Notes: generated by a model not told the origin, from the sequence alone. Numbered from the stretch's first letter, positions 40,822 to 50,765 are shown. The stretch: DNA of 57,016 nt from an uncultured Collinsella sp. (GCA_900543505.1 UQSB01000005.1:1-57016); one strand, 5' to 3'. Numbers and translations: made by a program.

Positions 40822-41223
40822 ATGAGCGCCGCTCGCAAGACACTCAAAATCCTTGCCCTGATTTATTTTGTTCTGGGCATCGCCAGTCTCGTCATTGGAA
40901 TCGCCGGCATCGCGACCGGCAAGTTCGAGTCCACCTACGGATCGAACGCCATGCTCGCCGCGGCCGTGATTATCGCCAAGGGCCTCATCGATCTTGCCGC
41001 GGGCGTTGCGGGCATCAAGGGTGCCAACAAGCCTTCGCAGGTGGATGCTGCGTTTAAGCTCGGCATCGTTGCCGCAATCGCCACGATTGCGCAGGCCGCG
41101 CTCACGCTTCCCGCGCTCGGCGGCAGCGCCGTCAATATCGTCGCCTTTGTCATCGTGGTGTACGACCTGTTCTTTGTTCAGCAGGCACACGCCGTTAAGG
41201 CCGAGAACAAGGACCGCCTGTAA
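40822..41223 (+). CDS. Four-helix small membrane protein
   Basis: 133 residues from ATG 40822 with GAAAGGACC upstream; the frame's earlier starts add a non-membrane tail. Four predicted helices: LALIYFVLGIASLVIGIAGI, MLAAAVIIAKGLIDLAAGVAGI, LGIVAAIATIAQAALTLPAL and VNIVAFVIVVYDLFFVQQ. Basic residues at both ends. No conserved motif that I recognise and no functional neighbour; unknown function. A strong hairpin follows. Confidence 0.7.
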   Translation: MSAARKTLKILALIYFVLGIASLVIGIAGIATGKFESTYGSNAMLAAAVIIAKGLIDLAAGVAGIKGANKPSQVDAAFKLGIVAAIATIAQAALTLPALGGSAVNIVAFVIVVYDLFFVQQAHAVKAENKDRL

Positions 41224-41261
41224 GCGCTCGCTTCTCATAACCTCTGCAGCCAAGCAACTAA

Positions 41262-41297
41262 AAAGGGCCGATCGCGCATCTCCGCGGTCGGCCCTTT
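41262..41297 (+). terminator. Hairpin after the four-helix membrane protein gene
   Basis: AAAGGGCCGATCGCG (41262-41276) pairs with CGCGGTCGGCCCTTT (41283-41297), 15 bp with one G-T pair; GCGTTTG follows. Confidence 0.75.
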
Positions 41298-41315
41298 GCG
41301 TTTGCCCAGATAAAA

Positions 41316-41348
41316 CCTGCCAAAATAAACCTGTCCCTATTTGGTAGG
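41316..41348 (-). terminator. Terminator of the RlmA-like gene
   Basis: On the minus strand CCTACCAAATA and TATTTTGGCAGG (one bulge) enclose GGGACAGGTT and are followed by TTTTATC, three bases after the gene's stop. Confidence 0.7.
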
Positions 41349-41350
41349 TG

Positions 41351-42166
41351 TTAGCTGTGACGGTACTCGGCGATGATGAAGTCGATATCGGTCTGAAGGG
41401 TTTCCAGGTTTGCCAGGCGCTCTTTGTCGGCAGGGCGCGTGCGGTAGTAGTAGGGCGTCATCTGGAACACTGCCTCGATATCGGCCTGCGTCTGGAGGGT
41501 GATAGAAGCTGTCACCCGCTGCGTTCCGATTAACTCGAGCTCGGTGGTCTGCGGCAGCTTCTCGTCGTTAAGGTACGGCGTATCGTAGAGCACCTCCTTG
41601 AGCCCAAAGAGATGACGGGCACCCGGCACCACGGTGTAGAGAGAGCCCTCGGGTGCCAGCACGCGGGCAAACTCGCGCTCGTTAAAGGGGGCAAAGAGCT
41701 CGGTCACCATATCGAAGGCACCATCGGCCACGGGGATATCCTTCATGTTGGCCACGAAGTAGGTCGCATCGCCGCGCTTGGCGGCAAGGCGCACCATCTC
41801 TTTACCCAGGTCAAAGCCATAAGCATCCACGCCCGGTACCGCGCCCATGGCACTGGTGTAGTAGCCCTCGCCGCAGCAAATATCGAGCAGCGTCATGGGG
41901 CCATTCGCAGACGTTGCACGCCCAGACACCTGCTCGCGCACCAGCTCGACCATTGCGTCGCGCAACGGCGCATAGTATCCGCGGTTCAGAAAGTCACGAC
42001 GGCTGCGCGCCTGCGACTTGGGATCGCCCATGGAGTCGCCGCTCTTGGACGAGCGCAGCAGATACAGATAGCCCTCGCGCGCACGGTCAAATCGATGTCC
42101 GCCCGCGCATGCAGCACCGCGCTCGTCGTCCACCAATGGCTTATGGCAAACGGGACACAACAACAT
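41351..42166 (-). CDS. rlmA: 23S rRNA (guanine-N1)-methyltransferase, RlmA/TlrB family
   Basis: 271 residues from ATG 42166 behind AAGGAG. N-terminal zinc ribbon: LLCPVCHKPLVDDERGAACAGGHRFDRAREGYLYLL (Cys-x2-Cys, Cys, His), then GDSMGDPKSQARSRRDFLNRGYYAPL, the hallmark stretch of RlmA. SAM motif I LLDICCGEGYYTSAM and DMVTELFAPFNEREFARVL follow. Known: methylation of G745 (RlmA-I) or G748 (RlmA-II/TlrB, tylosin resistance); which one cannot be told. Single gene with its own terminator. Confidence 0.87.
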   Translation of the reverse strand: MLLCPVCHKPLVDDERGAACAGGHRFDRAREGYLYLLRSSKSGDSMGDPKSQARSRRDFLNRGYYAPLRDAMVELVREQVSGRATSANGPMTLLDICCGEGYYTSAMGAVPGVDAYGFDLGKEMVRLAAKRGDATYFVANMKDIPVADGAFDMVTELFAPFNEREFARVLAPEGSLYTVVPGARHLFGLKEVLYDTPYLNDEKLPQTTELELIGTQRVTASITLQTQADIEAVFQMTPYYYRTRPADKERLANLETLQTDIDFIIAEYRHS

Positions 42167-42359
42167 GGCAACTCCTTAGCGCGAACAACACAACGCCCAC
42201 CATTGTCGCACGCCTCCCCCACCTAGTCATTGGGGACGTTTTGGCCGATTGCCTGCCGGGATAGCTAAAACAGCCCCGTCCCAAAAAGACTACCCGCGCT
42301 TAGGAGTATCATCGTCTGCGCAAATAAGCGCGAATGAGCATGTTAGAGATTGAGAGCGT

Positions 42360-43742
42360 ATGGCAGACACCGCATCTAAGCACATTGACATGACCACCGG
42401 CTCGCTGTGGCGCAATATTCCCCTGTTCGCCTTTCCCGTCGCCGCCACGAGCATCCTTGAGCAGCTGTCGAACCTCATCGCCACGGTCATCATCGGTAAC
42501 TTCTCGGGCGACCAGGGAACCCTCGCCATGGCGGCGGTCGGCTCCAATGTTCCGCTTACCAGTCTTATGATCAACCTGTTTATTGGGCTGTCGCTTGGCT
42601 CCAACGTGGTCATCGCTAACGCCATCGGCCGCAACGATCAGAACATGGTCAAGCGCGCCGTCCATACCTCGATTCTGATGGCACTCGTGGGCTTTGTCGT
42701 CATCGCGCTGGGCGAGATCTTTGCCGAGCCCATGCTCGCCGCGCTCAACGTCCCTGACGAAACCATGCCGCTCGCATCGCTCTACCTGCGCGTCTTTTTG
42801 CTCAGCATGCCCTCGATCTTGCTCTACAACTTTGAGGCCGCAATCTTCCGCTCCGTCGGCATCACCCGCATGCCGCTGCAGGCGCTTGCCGTGTCCACCG
42901 TCCTCAACATTGGCCTGGACCTCATCTTTGTCCCCGTGCTCCACTGGGGCGTCGCGGGTGTCGCCATCGCCACCGCCATCGCCTATACCGTCAGCGCAGT
43001 CACGCTCTTTATCCGTCTGCTCAAGACCGATTCCGTCGTCCGCGTCACCCCACGCGACTTAGGCTTAGACCCCGTCGCCCTCAAGCGCATCGTTAAGATC
43101 GGCCTGCCCGCCGGCATCCAAAGCGCCGTCTTTGCCGTCGCTAACATCATCATCCAGTCCGCCATCAACAGCTTGGGCACCGAGGTCATGGCGGCATCCA
43201 GCGCTGCCATGAGCCTGGAGTATGTGTGTTACAACCTGCTCAACAGCTTTAGTCAGGCTTGCACTACCTTTGTGGGACAAAACCACGGCGCGCGCCAGAT
43301 CGACCGCTGCACCAAGACGCTCAAGGTCTGCCTGGTCGAAGGCGGCATCGTTGCACTCACCACCATCGTCATCATCGTCGGTCTGGGGCGCGAGATCCTG
43401 GCGCTGTTCAACAGCGACCCCAACATCGTCTCGATCGGCTATATCCGTGTGTGCTCGATCTTCCCGGCATACGCCTTTAGCATGTTCTACGAGAATATGT
43501 CCGGCTACCTGCGCGGCTTTGGCATCTCGCTCATGCCCGCCCTCATCACCATGATCTGTGTCTGCGGTATTCGCTTCTATTGGGTATTCTGCGTGTTCCC
43601 GCACTTCCGCACCTTTGCGAACATCATGATGGTCTACCCCATCAGCCTGGGCACCACGGCGTTCTTTATGGTCGTGGCGGTACTACTCTGCCACCCGGCA
43701 CGCACCTATCGCGCCGCCCAAGCCAAAGCGACAGCCCGCTAA
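42360..43742 (+). CDS. MATE-family efflux transporter
   Basis: 460 residues from ATG 42360 with only a weak GAGAG site. Twelve membrane helices in two halves; FAFPVAATSILEQLSNLIATVIIG at helix 1 and the equivalent IGLPAGIQSAVFAVANIIIQSAI at helix 7 are MATE repeats. Of the DinF/clostridial subgroup by overall pattern. Known: Na+ or H+ antiport of cationic drugs or metabolites. Convergent with the LysR gene that ends 27 bases after its stop; no local terminator seen. Confidence 0.88.
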   Translation: MADTASKHIDMTTGSLWRNIPLFAFPVAATSILEQLSNLIATVIIGNFSGDQGTLAMAAVGSNVPLTSLMINLFIGLSLGSNVVIANAIGRNDQNMVKRAVHTSILMALVGFVVIALGEIFAEPMLAALNVPDETMPLASLYLRVFLLSMPSILLYNFEAAIFRSVGITRMPLQALAVSTVLNIGLDLIFVPVLHWGVAGVAIATAIAYTVSAVTLFIRLLKTDSVVRVTPRDLGLDPVALKRIVKIGLPAGIQSAVFAVANIIIQSAINSLGTEVMAASSAAMSLEYVCYNLLNSFSQACTTFVGQNHGARQIDRCTKTLKVCLVEGGIVALTTIVIIVGLGREILALFNSDPNIVSIGYIRVCSIFPAYAFSMFYENMSGYLRGFGISLMPALITMICVCGIRFYWVFCVFPHFRTFANIMMVYPISLGTTAFFMVVAVLLCHPARTYRAAQAKATAR

Positions 43743-43769
43743 TCACCACACTCAACGCCACGCCAGTCA

Positions 43770-44636
43770 TTAATTGACAATATGCGAGCTCATATAGTCG
43801 ATAAAGCGCCTCGTGGCGATAGGCATGGTGTCCCAGCTGCGCCAAGCCGCCACGACGTCGCGCGAGGGAGCATGCACGATGGGGCGCACACAAATATCGG
43901 CCCGCATGCCCTCGACGGTACGGCGGTAGAGCATGCTCACACCGAGGCCCTCCTCCACCATCGCCATAATGGTGTAGTCATCGGTGACCTCACTCGTCAC
44001 ATGCGGCGATAGCCCGTGCGCGGCAAACGCATCGAGCACCAGACTCTGTTCGCCCTCATCCAGCAGCACAAACGGTTCGGACGCCAAGTCGGCAAGCGTC
44101 ACCTTTTCCTTTGCCGCCAGTGGATGGACGGCTGGCAACAGCGCCACCAGCTCGTCGTGATAGACCACGCGTTTCTCGAGCCCCTCGGTAAATCCACGCG
44201 CTGTAAAGCAAAAGTCGACCATGCCATCGTGCACCCACTGGGCATTGCGCGTGTAATCGCCCTGCTTGAGGGTAAAGCGCACGCCCGGATGCAGGGCCCC
44301 AAAGTCGCGGATCACACGCGGCAACACAGTACGACTCACGTTGGTAAACGTCGCAATGCGAATGTCGGTCGACGAAAGCCCCAGCAACTCCTGACGCTTG
44401 CCCTCAAGCTCGGCCTCGGCTGTAACGATCTGGCGCAGATACGGCAGATACTGTTTGCCGTCGCGCGTCAGTGAGACGCCCTGCTTGCCACGCTCGATAA
44501 TCGTGGTGCCCAGCTCGCGCTCGAGCGCCTTGACGGCCTGGCTCACCGCACTTTGCGTATAGCCCAGCTCGTCGGCGGCACGTTTCAGGCTGCCGCAATC
44601 GACCACCATACATACAATCTGATACCGCGATGCCAT
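43770..44636 (-). CDS. LysR-family regulator (second LysR/EamA pair)
   Basis: 288 residues, ATG 44636 with GGAGG upstream. HTH: YQIVCMVVDCGSLKRAADELGYTQSAVSQAVKALERELG; effector domain IRIATFTNVSRTVLPRVIRDFGALHPGVRFTLKQGDY and TDDYTIMAMVEEGLGVSMLYRR, which parallels the LysR at 4849. Divergent from an EamA gene, as is its relative. Expected to control the exporter; effector unknown. Confidence 0.9.
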   Translation of the reverse strand: MASRYQIVCMVVDCGSLKRAADELGYTQSAVSQAVKALERELGTTIIERGKQGVSLTRDGKQYLPYLRQIVTAEAELEGKRQELLGLSSTDIRIATFTNVSRTVLPRVIRDFGALHPGVRFTLKQGDYTRNAQWVHDGMVDFCFTARGFTEGLEKRVVYHDELVALLPAVHPLAAKEKVTLADLASEPFVLLDEGEQSLVLDAFAAHGLSPHVTSEVTDDYTIMAMVEEGLGVSMLYRRTVEGMRADICVRPIVHAPSRDVVAAWRSWDTMPIATRRFIDYMSSHIVN

Positions 44637-44695
44637 CGTGCCTCCACATCGATGTAGCCGTAAAACGTTTTGCCAGGGCTTTTTCTTCCAACATT

Positions 44696-44714
44696 AGTAT
44701 TTCTTAATCATACT
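44696..44714. promoter_or_regulatory. Inverted repeat in the second lysR/eamA gap
   Basis: AGTAT, 9-base spacer, ATACT; located between the divergent genes and within reach of both promoters. Candidate LysR site, weaker than those at 5725-5801. Confidence 0.4.
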
Positions 44715-44794
44715 GAAGATACATTCGCTTTACTACATCCATATCTGGGAGCAGAATCCTTTTTGCGAAACCGTTCTGTAACAAAAGGAGTCCC

Positions 44795-45697
44795 ATGGAT
44801 CGCAAAAAAGCAATCGCGCTCTCATTTTCCGTTCCCGTCGCATGGGGCTTTTCGTACCCCCTCATGAAGATCGGCATGGACAGCATGAACGCCACGAGCA
44901 TCGTCGCGCTGCGCTGCATCATCGCCTTTGCGGCCTGCCTGCTGCTCTTCCACAAGCACGCGGTGCGCATCAACCGTGACCTGATGGTCCGCGCCGCCAT
45001 CATCGGCGCCATCATGGCAACCGAGATCACCTGCATGTGCCTGGGCTCCAGCCTCACCTCCGCCTCCACCGCCGGCTTTTTGCAGAGCCTGACGGTCGTA
45101 ATCGTGCCGTTTGCCAACGCGGCCCTGCTGCGTCGCGCTCCCGAGCGCAAGGTGCTCATCGGCACCGGCATCGTCACCTGCGGCATGTTGCTGCTCTCGG
45201 GCGCCGACTTTACCAGCCTGAATCCCGGCGCGATCATCATGCTGCTCTCGGCCTTTATCTATGCCGGCCACATTATCATCGCCAAGCGCTTTGTCGAAGA
45301 AGTCGATCCGCTGGCTCTGGGCGTTTGGCAGCTGGGCTTCGGCGGCTTGTTCTCGGGTATCGCCGCATTTACCTTTGGCGGCTTCACGCTTCCCAGCACG
45401 CCGAGCGAGATCGTCGTTATCGTTGCACTCGCACTCATCTGCTCTGCCTACGGCTTTATCACCCAGACGCTCGTGCAGCCCCACGTACCTGCCGAAACCA
45501 CTGGCTTCGCCTTCTCGCTCGAGCCGGTCTGCTCCGCCGTCTTCTCGTTTTTCCTGGTCGGCGAGGTCCTGAGCCCTATCGCCTTCCTTGGCGCTGCCCT
45601 CATCCTCACCGGCGTCATGGTGGCAACTGTCGAGCTTCCGCGCCTTCGCGCACATGGGCATGCTCATATGGCGGCAGCGCCCGAGCACGTCTCGTAG
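44795..45697 (+). CDS. EamA-family (DMT) exporter (second pair)
   Basis: 300 residues from ATG 44795, behind AAAAGGAG. Ten helices in two EamA halves; KKAIALSFSVPVAWGFSYPLMKIGMD opening, LTSASTAGFLQSLTVVIVPF in the first half, and SLEPVCSAVFSFFLVGEVLSP in the second. Substrate unknown; regulated presumably by the divergent LysR. Same family as the exporter at 5825 but clearly diverged. Confidence 0.88.
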   Translation: MDRKKAIALSFSVPVAWGFSYPLMKIGMDSMNATSIVALRCIIAFAACLLLFHKHAVRINRDLMVRAAIIGAIMATEITCMCLGSSLTSASTAGFLQSLTVVIVPFANAALLRRAPERKVLIGTGIVTCGMLLLSGADFTSLNPGAIIMLLSAFIYAGHIIIAKRFVEEVDPLALGVWQLGFGGLFSGIAAFTFGGFTLPSTPSEIVVIVALALICSAYGFITQTLVQPHVPAETTGFAFSLEPVCSAVFSFFLVGEVLSPIAFLGAALILTGVMVATVELPRLRAHGHAHMAAAPEHVS

Positions 45698-45783
45698 ACC
45701 CCACTCCTCATACAGCCGCGGCATAAAGGTCTCTGACGCCTTTACAATAGATGCCGACAAAGCATCTGCCCTAAAGGAGTTCC

Positions 45784-46512
45784 ATGGACGCTGCAACTCG
45801 CGACCGCAACATAGCAACTTGGTTGGGCGATGCGCCGCAGCCGGTACGTGACACTACGAACCAGCTACTCGAGCGCATCGCCCTTCTGCGTGCCGAGCAG
45901 ACCATCTACCCGGCACAAGACGACATCCTCAATGCCCTCGCCTACACGCCGGCCGACCTGGTCAAGGTAGTCATCCTGGGCCAAGACCCCTATCACGGGC
46001 CCAACCAGGCCATGGGGCTGTCGTTCTCGGTGCCTGCGACGCAAACCAAGTTGCCGCCGAGCCTGCGCAACATCTATAAGGAACTCAACGCCGATCTGGG
46101 CTGCCCCATTCCCGCCACGGGAGACCTAACCCCCTGGGCACAACAGGGCGTCCTGCTTCTCAACACGACGCTCACCGTGCGCGAACATGCCGCGAACTCG
46201 CACGCCAAGCTGGGCTGGAGCACGCTCACCGACTACGTTATCGAACGCTGCTGTCAGCTGCCCCAGCCGGTCGTCTTTTTGGCATGGGGCCGCTTTGCCC
46301 AGCAGATGGTCGAGGGCAAGCTCGCCGCGACCGGCGCGGGCAAGGCGGGCGGCAAGTTCTGCCTTGCCTCCACGCACCCCTCGCCGCTTTCGGCCAACCG
46401 TGCCACGGCAGAATTCCCCGCTTTTATGGGGTCGCGTCCCTTCTCGGCAGCCAATGAATTGCTCGAGCAAAACGGCAGCAGCCCCATCGACTGGGGCTGC
46501 CTCGCTTCATAA
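45784..46512 (+). CDS. ung: Uracil-DNA glycosylase, family 1
   Basis: 242 residues from ATG 45784 with TAAAGGAG upstream. Motif A GQDPYHGPNQAMGLSFSVP (water-activating Asp), LLLNTTLTVREHAANSHAKLGW (uracil-binding Asn region) and motif B ASTHPSPLSA (His in the HPSPLSA loop). Known reaction: excises uracil from DNA, first step of base excision repair. Ends five bases before the convergent giant LRR gene with no visible terminator. Confidence 0.95.
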   Translation: MDAATRDRNIATWLGDAPQPVRDTTNQLLERIALLRAEQTIYPAQDDILNALAYTPADLVKVVILGQDPYHGPNQAMGLSFSVPATQTKLPPSLRNIYKELNADLGCPIPATGDLTPWAQQGVLLLNTTLTVREHAANSHAKLGWSTLTDYVIERCCQLPQPVVFLAWGRFAQQMVEGKLAATGAGKAGGKFCLASTHPSPLSANRATAEFPAFMGSRPFSAANELLEQNGSSPIDWGCLAS

Positions 46513-46517
46513 CCTGC

Positions 46518-49500
46518 CTAGCCGGCGATCCAATATTGCGGATACTTATTGATATCAATGGGGTCGCCGAGCTCGCCGATATCGCTTATGGCCTCCATGC
46601 CCATCAGCGAGCGCAAGCGATTCTCGCACTCCATGATGGGCTCATTTACGGCCTTATTGAGCACATCGAACGTCGGCGACTCAAACGTATCCATGTTGAC
46701 GTTGCCGAACCACTTGCTCTCAACGTAGTCGGCCTCCTCGTCGTCTGTGGCAACCCCCACCATCTGACGAGACCACGTCTTGAGCAGCGGCTCGCGATCG
46801 GCCTCGGCAATATTGAGCGCCACGTTGCCGCCAAACGAGAACGGCATGCTCTCCATCCCGCCCAGCAACTCCGGCAGCAGACAGCCAGTAGGCAGCGTCA
46901 CCGTCACGCCGCTGCAGCCCGCAAACGCACCGCTCTGGATGCCGACCACCTTATCGCACAGCTCAATCTCGGTGAGGTTCGAACAGTGCGAGAAGGCGTT
47001 CGAGTCGATTACGGTCGGTCCCGTCAACACACTCGCTAAATCGGCACGCTCGATATCGGACGGCGCCGAGACCAGCGTGGCGGTACCGTCACCGCTGTCC
47101 TCGATCTTCCATTCATCGCTCTCGAACGCATCGCCGTCCGCCTGGATAACCGTAGAAGCCTCGACCAACGGCAGCCCCATCATGGTTCGCAGGCGATTCT
47201 CGGGCTCCAATAGGTTCTGAGCCATCTGCGCCCTAACCGCATCGGCCGTCGGCTCCGGACCCTCCCCCATAAACCAATCGGAGAGCATGCCAAATTCCAC
47301 AACGCCATAATACGTGTCGTAGTCGTCGTAGCCAATGAGTCCGTAGACCCATGCATTGAGATAGTCCTGCTCCATGCCACTGGGCACCGACAGGCGAATG
47401 CGGCTGGCCTCCTCTTGGACATCGGTTGCGCCGTCCAAGAAGAAGCCCACACCTGGCGACGGATAGCCCAGCGTCGCGATACCGGCGCCGACCGTCAAGT
47501 TCGTAAAGTTGGCATCGTTGCCAAACACCGATGATGCCAGGTAGTTTCGAGAGCCCGCACCCGTAGCTGCGTCGTAGTCGCCATTGGTATCCGCCACAAA
47601 CGATGCACTCGCGAGCCTCGGGCAGTCCATGAATGCCTGATCGCTGATTTCGATCGTTGCCGCGTGCACAGACGCCGAGACAAGATTCGTACAGCCTTCG
47701 AACGCCGACACGCCGACGTAGATATCGTTATCGGGAAGATCGATGTTCAGGTCGCCGGCGATGCCGGAATTCCTGAAGGCATAGCGATCGATATATGCCA
47801 GCTTGGGAGCCGAAGCCCAATCGACATCCCACGCGCCTCCGGTCCCCTCAAAGGCACCAGGCAGGTCCTTGGCGCCAGACAAGGAATAGCCGCCAAAGAT
47901 CTCAATCGTACTCGGCAGCAGCTCAATCGTACCGTTGAGCATCGAGGGCGCACCGAGCAGGATGCTTGGCTTGCCTTCCTCGTCGCCATCGTAATAGCCG
48001 TAGAGAAGGGGCGCGTCGTCGCTTTGGGCATCGCAAGCAAAATCGTAAATGCCGTCGACAGTGACAAAGCGGCTGTCGTAGCCCTGCAGCTCGCCATCGG
48101 GCGCATACCAGGTGCAGCCGGCCGGATTGGGATTCTCGGCCGTGGCAAAAACGCCCTTTTTAGCACGCGACGCCACAAAGCCCAGGCTCGTGCAGCCCTT
48201 AAAGGCATCGGCTCCCACCTCGATGCTATCGGGCGTGCCGATAAACACGCCCTGAAGGTTCTGGCAGTTCTCGAACGCGTTGCGGCCGATCGCACTCGTC
48301 TGCTCGCCCAGATTGACAAACATGAGCTCCGCGTCGCCCGAGAAAGCGTACGGCGCAATGGAATCGACTTCGAGCCGCTCGCCGCTATCCGTCAGCAAGG
48401 TGCCGTCAAAGGTCGCGGGCAGGTTGCCATCCTCATCGCCTACAGCGGACAGCAAAATCGTCTTGTCGGCGTTGGCATAAAACAAGTATCCGTCTTGAGA
48501 CAGGCTCGCCTTGATCACGCGCGCGTCGGGTGCACCGGCGGCGGCCTTGTGCTGCTCGACATACGCAACCTGCTCGTCGGTTACGCACACGATGGTCTGC
48601 ACGGAACCGCCTGCGAGACTGCCGTCCTCGAGTGTCACGTTATCGGCAAACCATGGCATGAGCACCAACGTGTTAACCGATGCGTTGCCCGTAAAGGCAC
48701 CCTTCATAATGGTGTTGCAAATCTGCACCAGGGCGATATTGGAACCCGTGTCGAGCACATAGCATAAATCGCTTTCGAGCTGCGAATTCATGTTGTACAC
48801 CAGCCCCTGCGAGTACATGAGCCGGACGTCGGGATTACTCGCGGGCGATACGTAAACGCCGTAGGCGCGCTCCAGCTCGCCCGCATGCTCGGTAATAAAA
48901 TCGAGCAGTGCGGCATCGTCAACGACAAGGGTGCAATCCCGCAGATTGCTCACGTCAACCTGGGGCAACTTGCCCCCTTTGGACGCGTGCAGAACAATAC
49001 GGTCGAGCTTATTGCGATCGGGAATGGCAACACGGTCAATATCGGCAGGGACATCGAGTTCGCGCGTATTGTAGGGAACGCCCAAATACTCCCGGCCATC
49101 GCGAGAAGTCAAGATTCCCTCGTCCGTTGCGGCGTAGACGGGGTTATCCGACGCCACACGGTAGGCATCGAGCACCTGAAAGCCCGCATTGACGTTGACG
49201 TAGTACACCGAGGACGGCAGCTCCAGATTGTTGATCCGCCACGTAAAACCCTCGCGCTGGCGACTGTCGGTATAAGCATCGACCGCCTGCACGCCCTGCG
49301 GAACACGCAGCGTCTCGGCACCGTCATCGACCGACACGACCGACTCGCCCACATCGACAAGGGTCTGCAGGCGTGAATTATTGAGGCTGGTCGGGTCGTC
49401 GTCAAAGCGATAGTCCTCGTCGAGAGCATAACCCTGAAAACGCACCTTGTAGGCGGGATCGAGCGAGACGACATCGCCGGGAACCACCACATGGCGACCG

Positions 49501-50765
49501 GGCGTCAGCGTGTAGAAATACGGGACGGCCGCCTCGTTCTCGCGCCACCCCAGCAACAAAGCATTGAGGTAGCCCTCCGAATCGACATGGCCCGCCTGCT
49601 TCATAAAGGCTTCTTGTGTGTTGACGCCCAGCAGGTTCTCCTTGGAGCGCAGCGTGCTCCAAATCACGTTTCGCTGGCCCATCGAATCGGGCTGGCCGAC
49701 CACAAACAGGCACGACTGCGCCGGTTGGATGGTAACGTTACGCGTCGTCCACGCCGCATCCTGCGACAAGCGCAGCGAGACGCTTACCGTGAGCGGCTGG
49801 CTCGAGCACAGAGCCGGATTCTGCTCGCCCGCGGCATTGGTCCACGAGTTGATGCGAAAGTACGGAAACGTGGCGAACTCGTCCTTGCTGCAGGCAAGGT
49901 AGTACAGGCCGATGTCATCGCTCCAGTGGACATCCATGGCGCAGAACAGCGTCCAGGCATCGAGCATCTGCCCATCGTAGATTGCATCCTCCATGGGTGA
50001 AATCTGCACCTCATGGGGATCGATCAATCCATTTGCACCGTTAAACTGCGTAAAGAACGTTGTGTCTCCCATGGGGGCACCCTTTTGGGGCGCGGGGTCC
50101 GCAAGAAGATACTTGTAGGAATTGGCCGTCGAGGTGGCCGAGCCGCCACTACCGCCGTTACCGCCCGAACCGTTTCCACCCGCACCGCCGCCGGCATTGC
50201 CGCCAGACGCTCCACCCCCATTAATGACGGGGACGTTCTGTCCCGCGCCCGAGCCGCCAGCGCCGCCCGCGCCGCTGCCCGAACCACCCGCAACTCCTAC
50301 GCCCGTTCCATCGGCGCTGCCGGTAACGTTGTAGGCGGTCGTGCCGCTTTGCCCCGTCAGATTTACCTGTCCCTGCGCATTATCGAGCCGCGCCTGCTGC
50401 TCACGTGCGCTCGTGTCCCGGCTGTCGCTATCCTCGTCATGACGATTTGCCTCGGCATCCGTCGAGAGCGGACTGATCCGATACGCCTCGCCGGACTCCG
50501 CGTCACCGTGACTGTATGCAGCGATATACCCCGAAGGATCGAAGCTCAGATTACTCTGAGCCAACTCAAAGGCGACCGCGCCAAATACGCCGACCGCAGC
50601 AACCGAAACCGCCGCCGCCACAACGCGCGTTGCGGCCAAAGGCTTGGCGCGATACATTTTTTTGGCGGCATGCTGAACGCGCGCGGACGCATTCCGCGGG
50701 CCTTTTAGTTTGGCCGACGCCGCGTTCTTGTGCGAAGCCATATGTTGAGGAGATTTAGAAAACAC
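46518..50765 (-). CDS. Giant membrane-anchored BspA-type leucine-rich-repeat protein
   Basis: 1415 residues from GTG 50765, with GAGGGAG upstream and 15 bases after the transglutaminase-like stop. Basic cytosolic start (1-45), one membrane helix (about 46-67, TRVVAAAVSVAAVGVFGAVAF), acidic stretch, then a Gly/Ser-rich flexible linker (about 150-215). The extracellular part holds several LRR_5 (BspA/TpLRR) blocks, e.g. IAPYAFSGDAELMFVNLG, IGRNAFENCQNLQGVFIG, IDRYAFRNSGIAGDLNI and IDSNAFSHCSNLTEIELC. Near the C-terminus EPENRLRTMMGLP and ECENRLRSLMGME form a diverged internal repeat. Known: such repeats bind host or bacterial proteins. Last gene of the kinase-MoxR-DUF58-transglutaminase operon; probably the surface product or scaffold of that system. 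Confidence 0.85.
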   Translation of the reverse strand: MFSKSPQHMASHKNAASAKLKGPRNASARVQHAAKKMYRAKPLAATRVVAAAVSVAAVGVFGAVAFELAQSNLSFDPSGYIAAYSHGDAESGEAYRISPLSTDAEANRHDEDSDSRDTSAREQQARLDNAQGQVNLTGQSGTTAYNVTGSADGTGVGVAGGSGSGAGGAGGSGAGQNVPVINGGGASGGNAGGGAGGNGSGGNGGSGGSATSTANSYKYLLADPAPQKGAPMGDTTFFTQFNGANGLIDPHEVQISPMEDAIYDGQMLDAWTLFCAMDVHWSDDIGLYYLACSKDEFATFPYFRINSWTNAAGEQNPALCSSQPLTVSVSLRLSQDAAWTTRNVTIQPAQSCLFVVGQPDSMGQRNVIWSTLRSKENLLGVNTQEAFMKQAGHVDSEGYLNALLLGWRENEAAVPYFYTLTPGRHVVVPGDVVSLDPAYKVRFQGYALDEDYRFDDDPTSLNNSRLQTLVDVGESVVSVDDGAETLRVPQGVQAVDAYTDSRQREGFTWRINNLELPSSVYYVNVNAGFQVLDAYRVASDNPVYAATDEGILTSRDGREYLGVPYNTRELDVPADIDRVAIPDRNKLDRIVLHASKGGKLPQVDVSNLRDCTLVVDDAALLDFITEHAGELERAYGVYVSPASNPDVRLMYSQGLVYNMNSQLESDLCYVLDTGSNIALVQICNTIMKGAFTGNASVNTLVLMPWFADNVTLEDGSLAGGSVQTIVCVTDEQVAYVEQHKAAAGAPDARVIKASLSQDGYLFYANADKTILLSAVGDEDGNLPATFDGTLLTDSGERLEVDSIAPYAFSGDAELMFVNLGEQTSAIGRNAFENCQNLQGVFIGTPDSIEVGADAFKGCTSLGFVASRAKKGVFATAENPNPAGCTWYAPDGELQGYDSRFVTVDGIYDFACDAQSDDAPLLYGYYDGDEEGKPSILLGAPSMLNGTIELLPSTIEIFGGYSLSGAKDLPGAFEGTGGAWDVDWASAPKLAYIDRYAFRNSGIAGDLNIDLPDNDIYVGVSAFEGCTNLVSASVHAATIEISDQAFMDCPRLASASFVADTNGDYDAATGAGSRNYLASSVFGNDANFTNLTVGAGIATLGYPSPGVGFFLDGATDVQEEASRIRLSVPSGMEQDYLNAWVYGLIGYDDYDTYYGVVEFGMLSDWFMGEGPEPTADAVRAQMAQNLLEPENRLRTMMGLPLVEASTVIQADGDAFESDEWKIEDSGDGTATLVSAPSDIERADLASVLTGPTVIDSNAFSHCSNLTEIELCDKVVGIQSGAFAGCSGVTVTLPTGCLLPELLGGMESMPFSFGGNVALNIAEADREPLLKTWSRQMVGVATDDEEADYVESKWFGNVNMDTFESPTFDVLNKAVNEPIMECENRLRSLMGMEAISDIGELGDPIDINKYPQYWIAG

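Noticed and set aside
47664..48767. 367-codon frame antisense to the giant LRR gene
   Set aside because: No motif or binding site; the sense frame is continuous over 4.2 kb.
50122..50334. Pro-rich plus-strand frame over the Gly-rich linker
   Set aside because: Simply the antisense of the Gly/Ser linker of the LRR protein.
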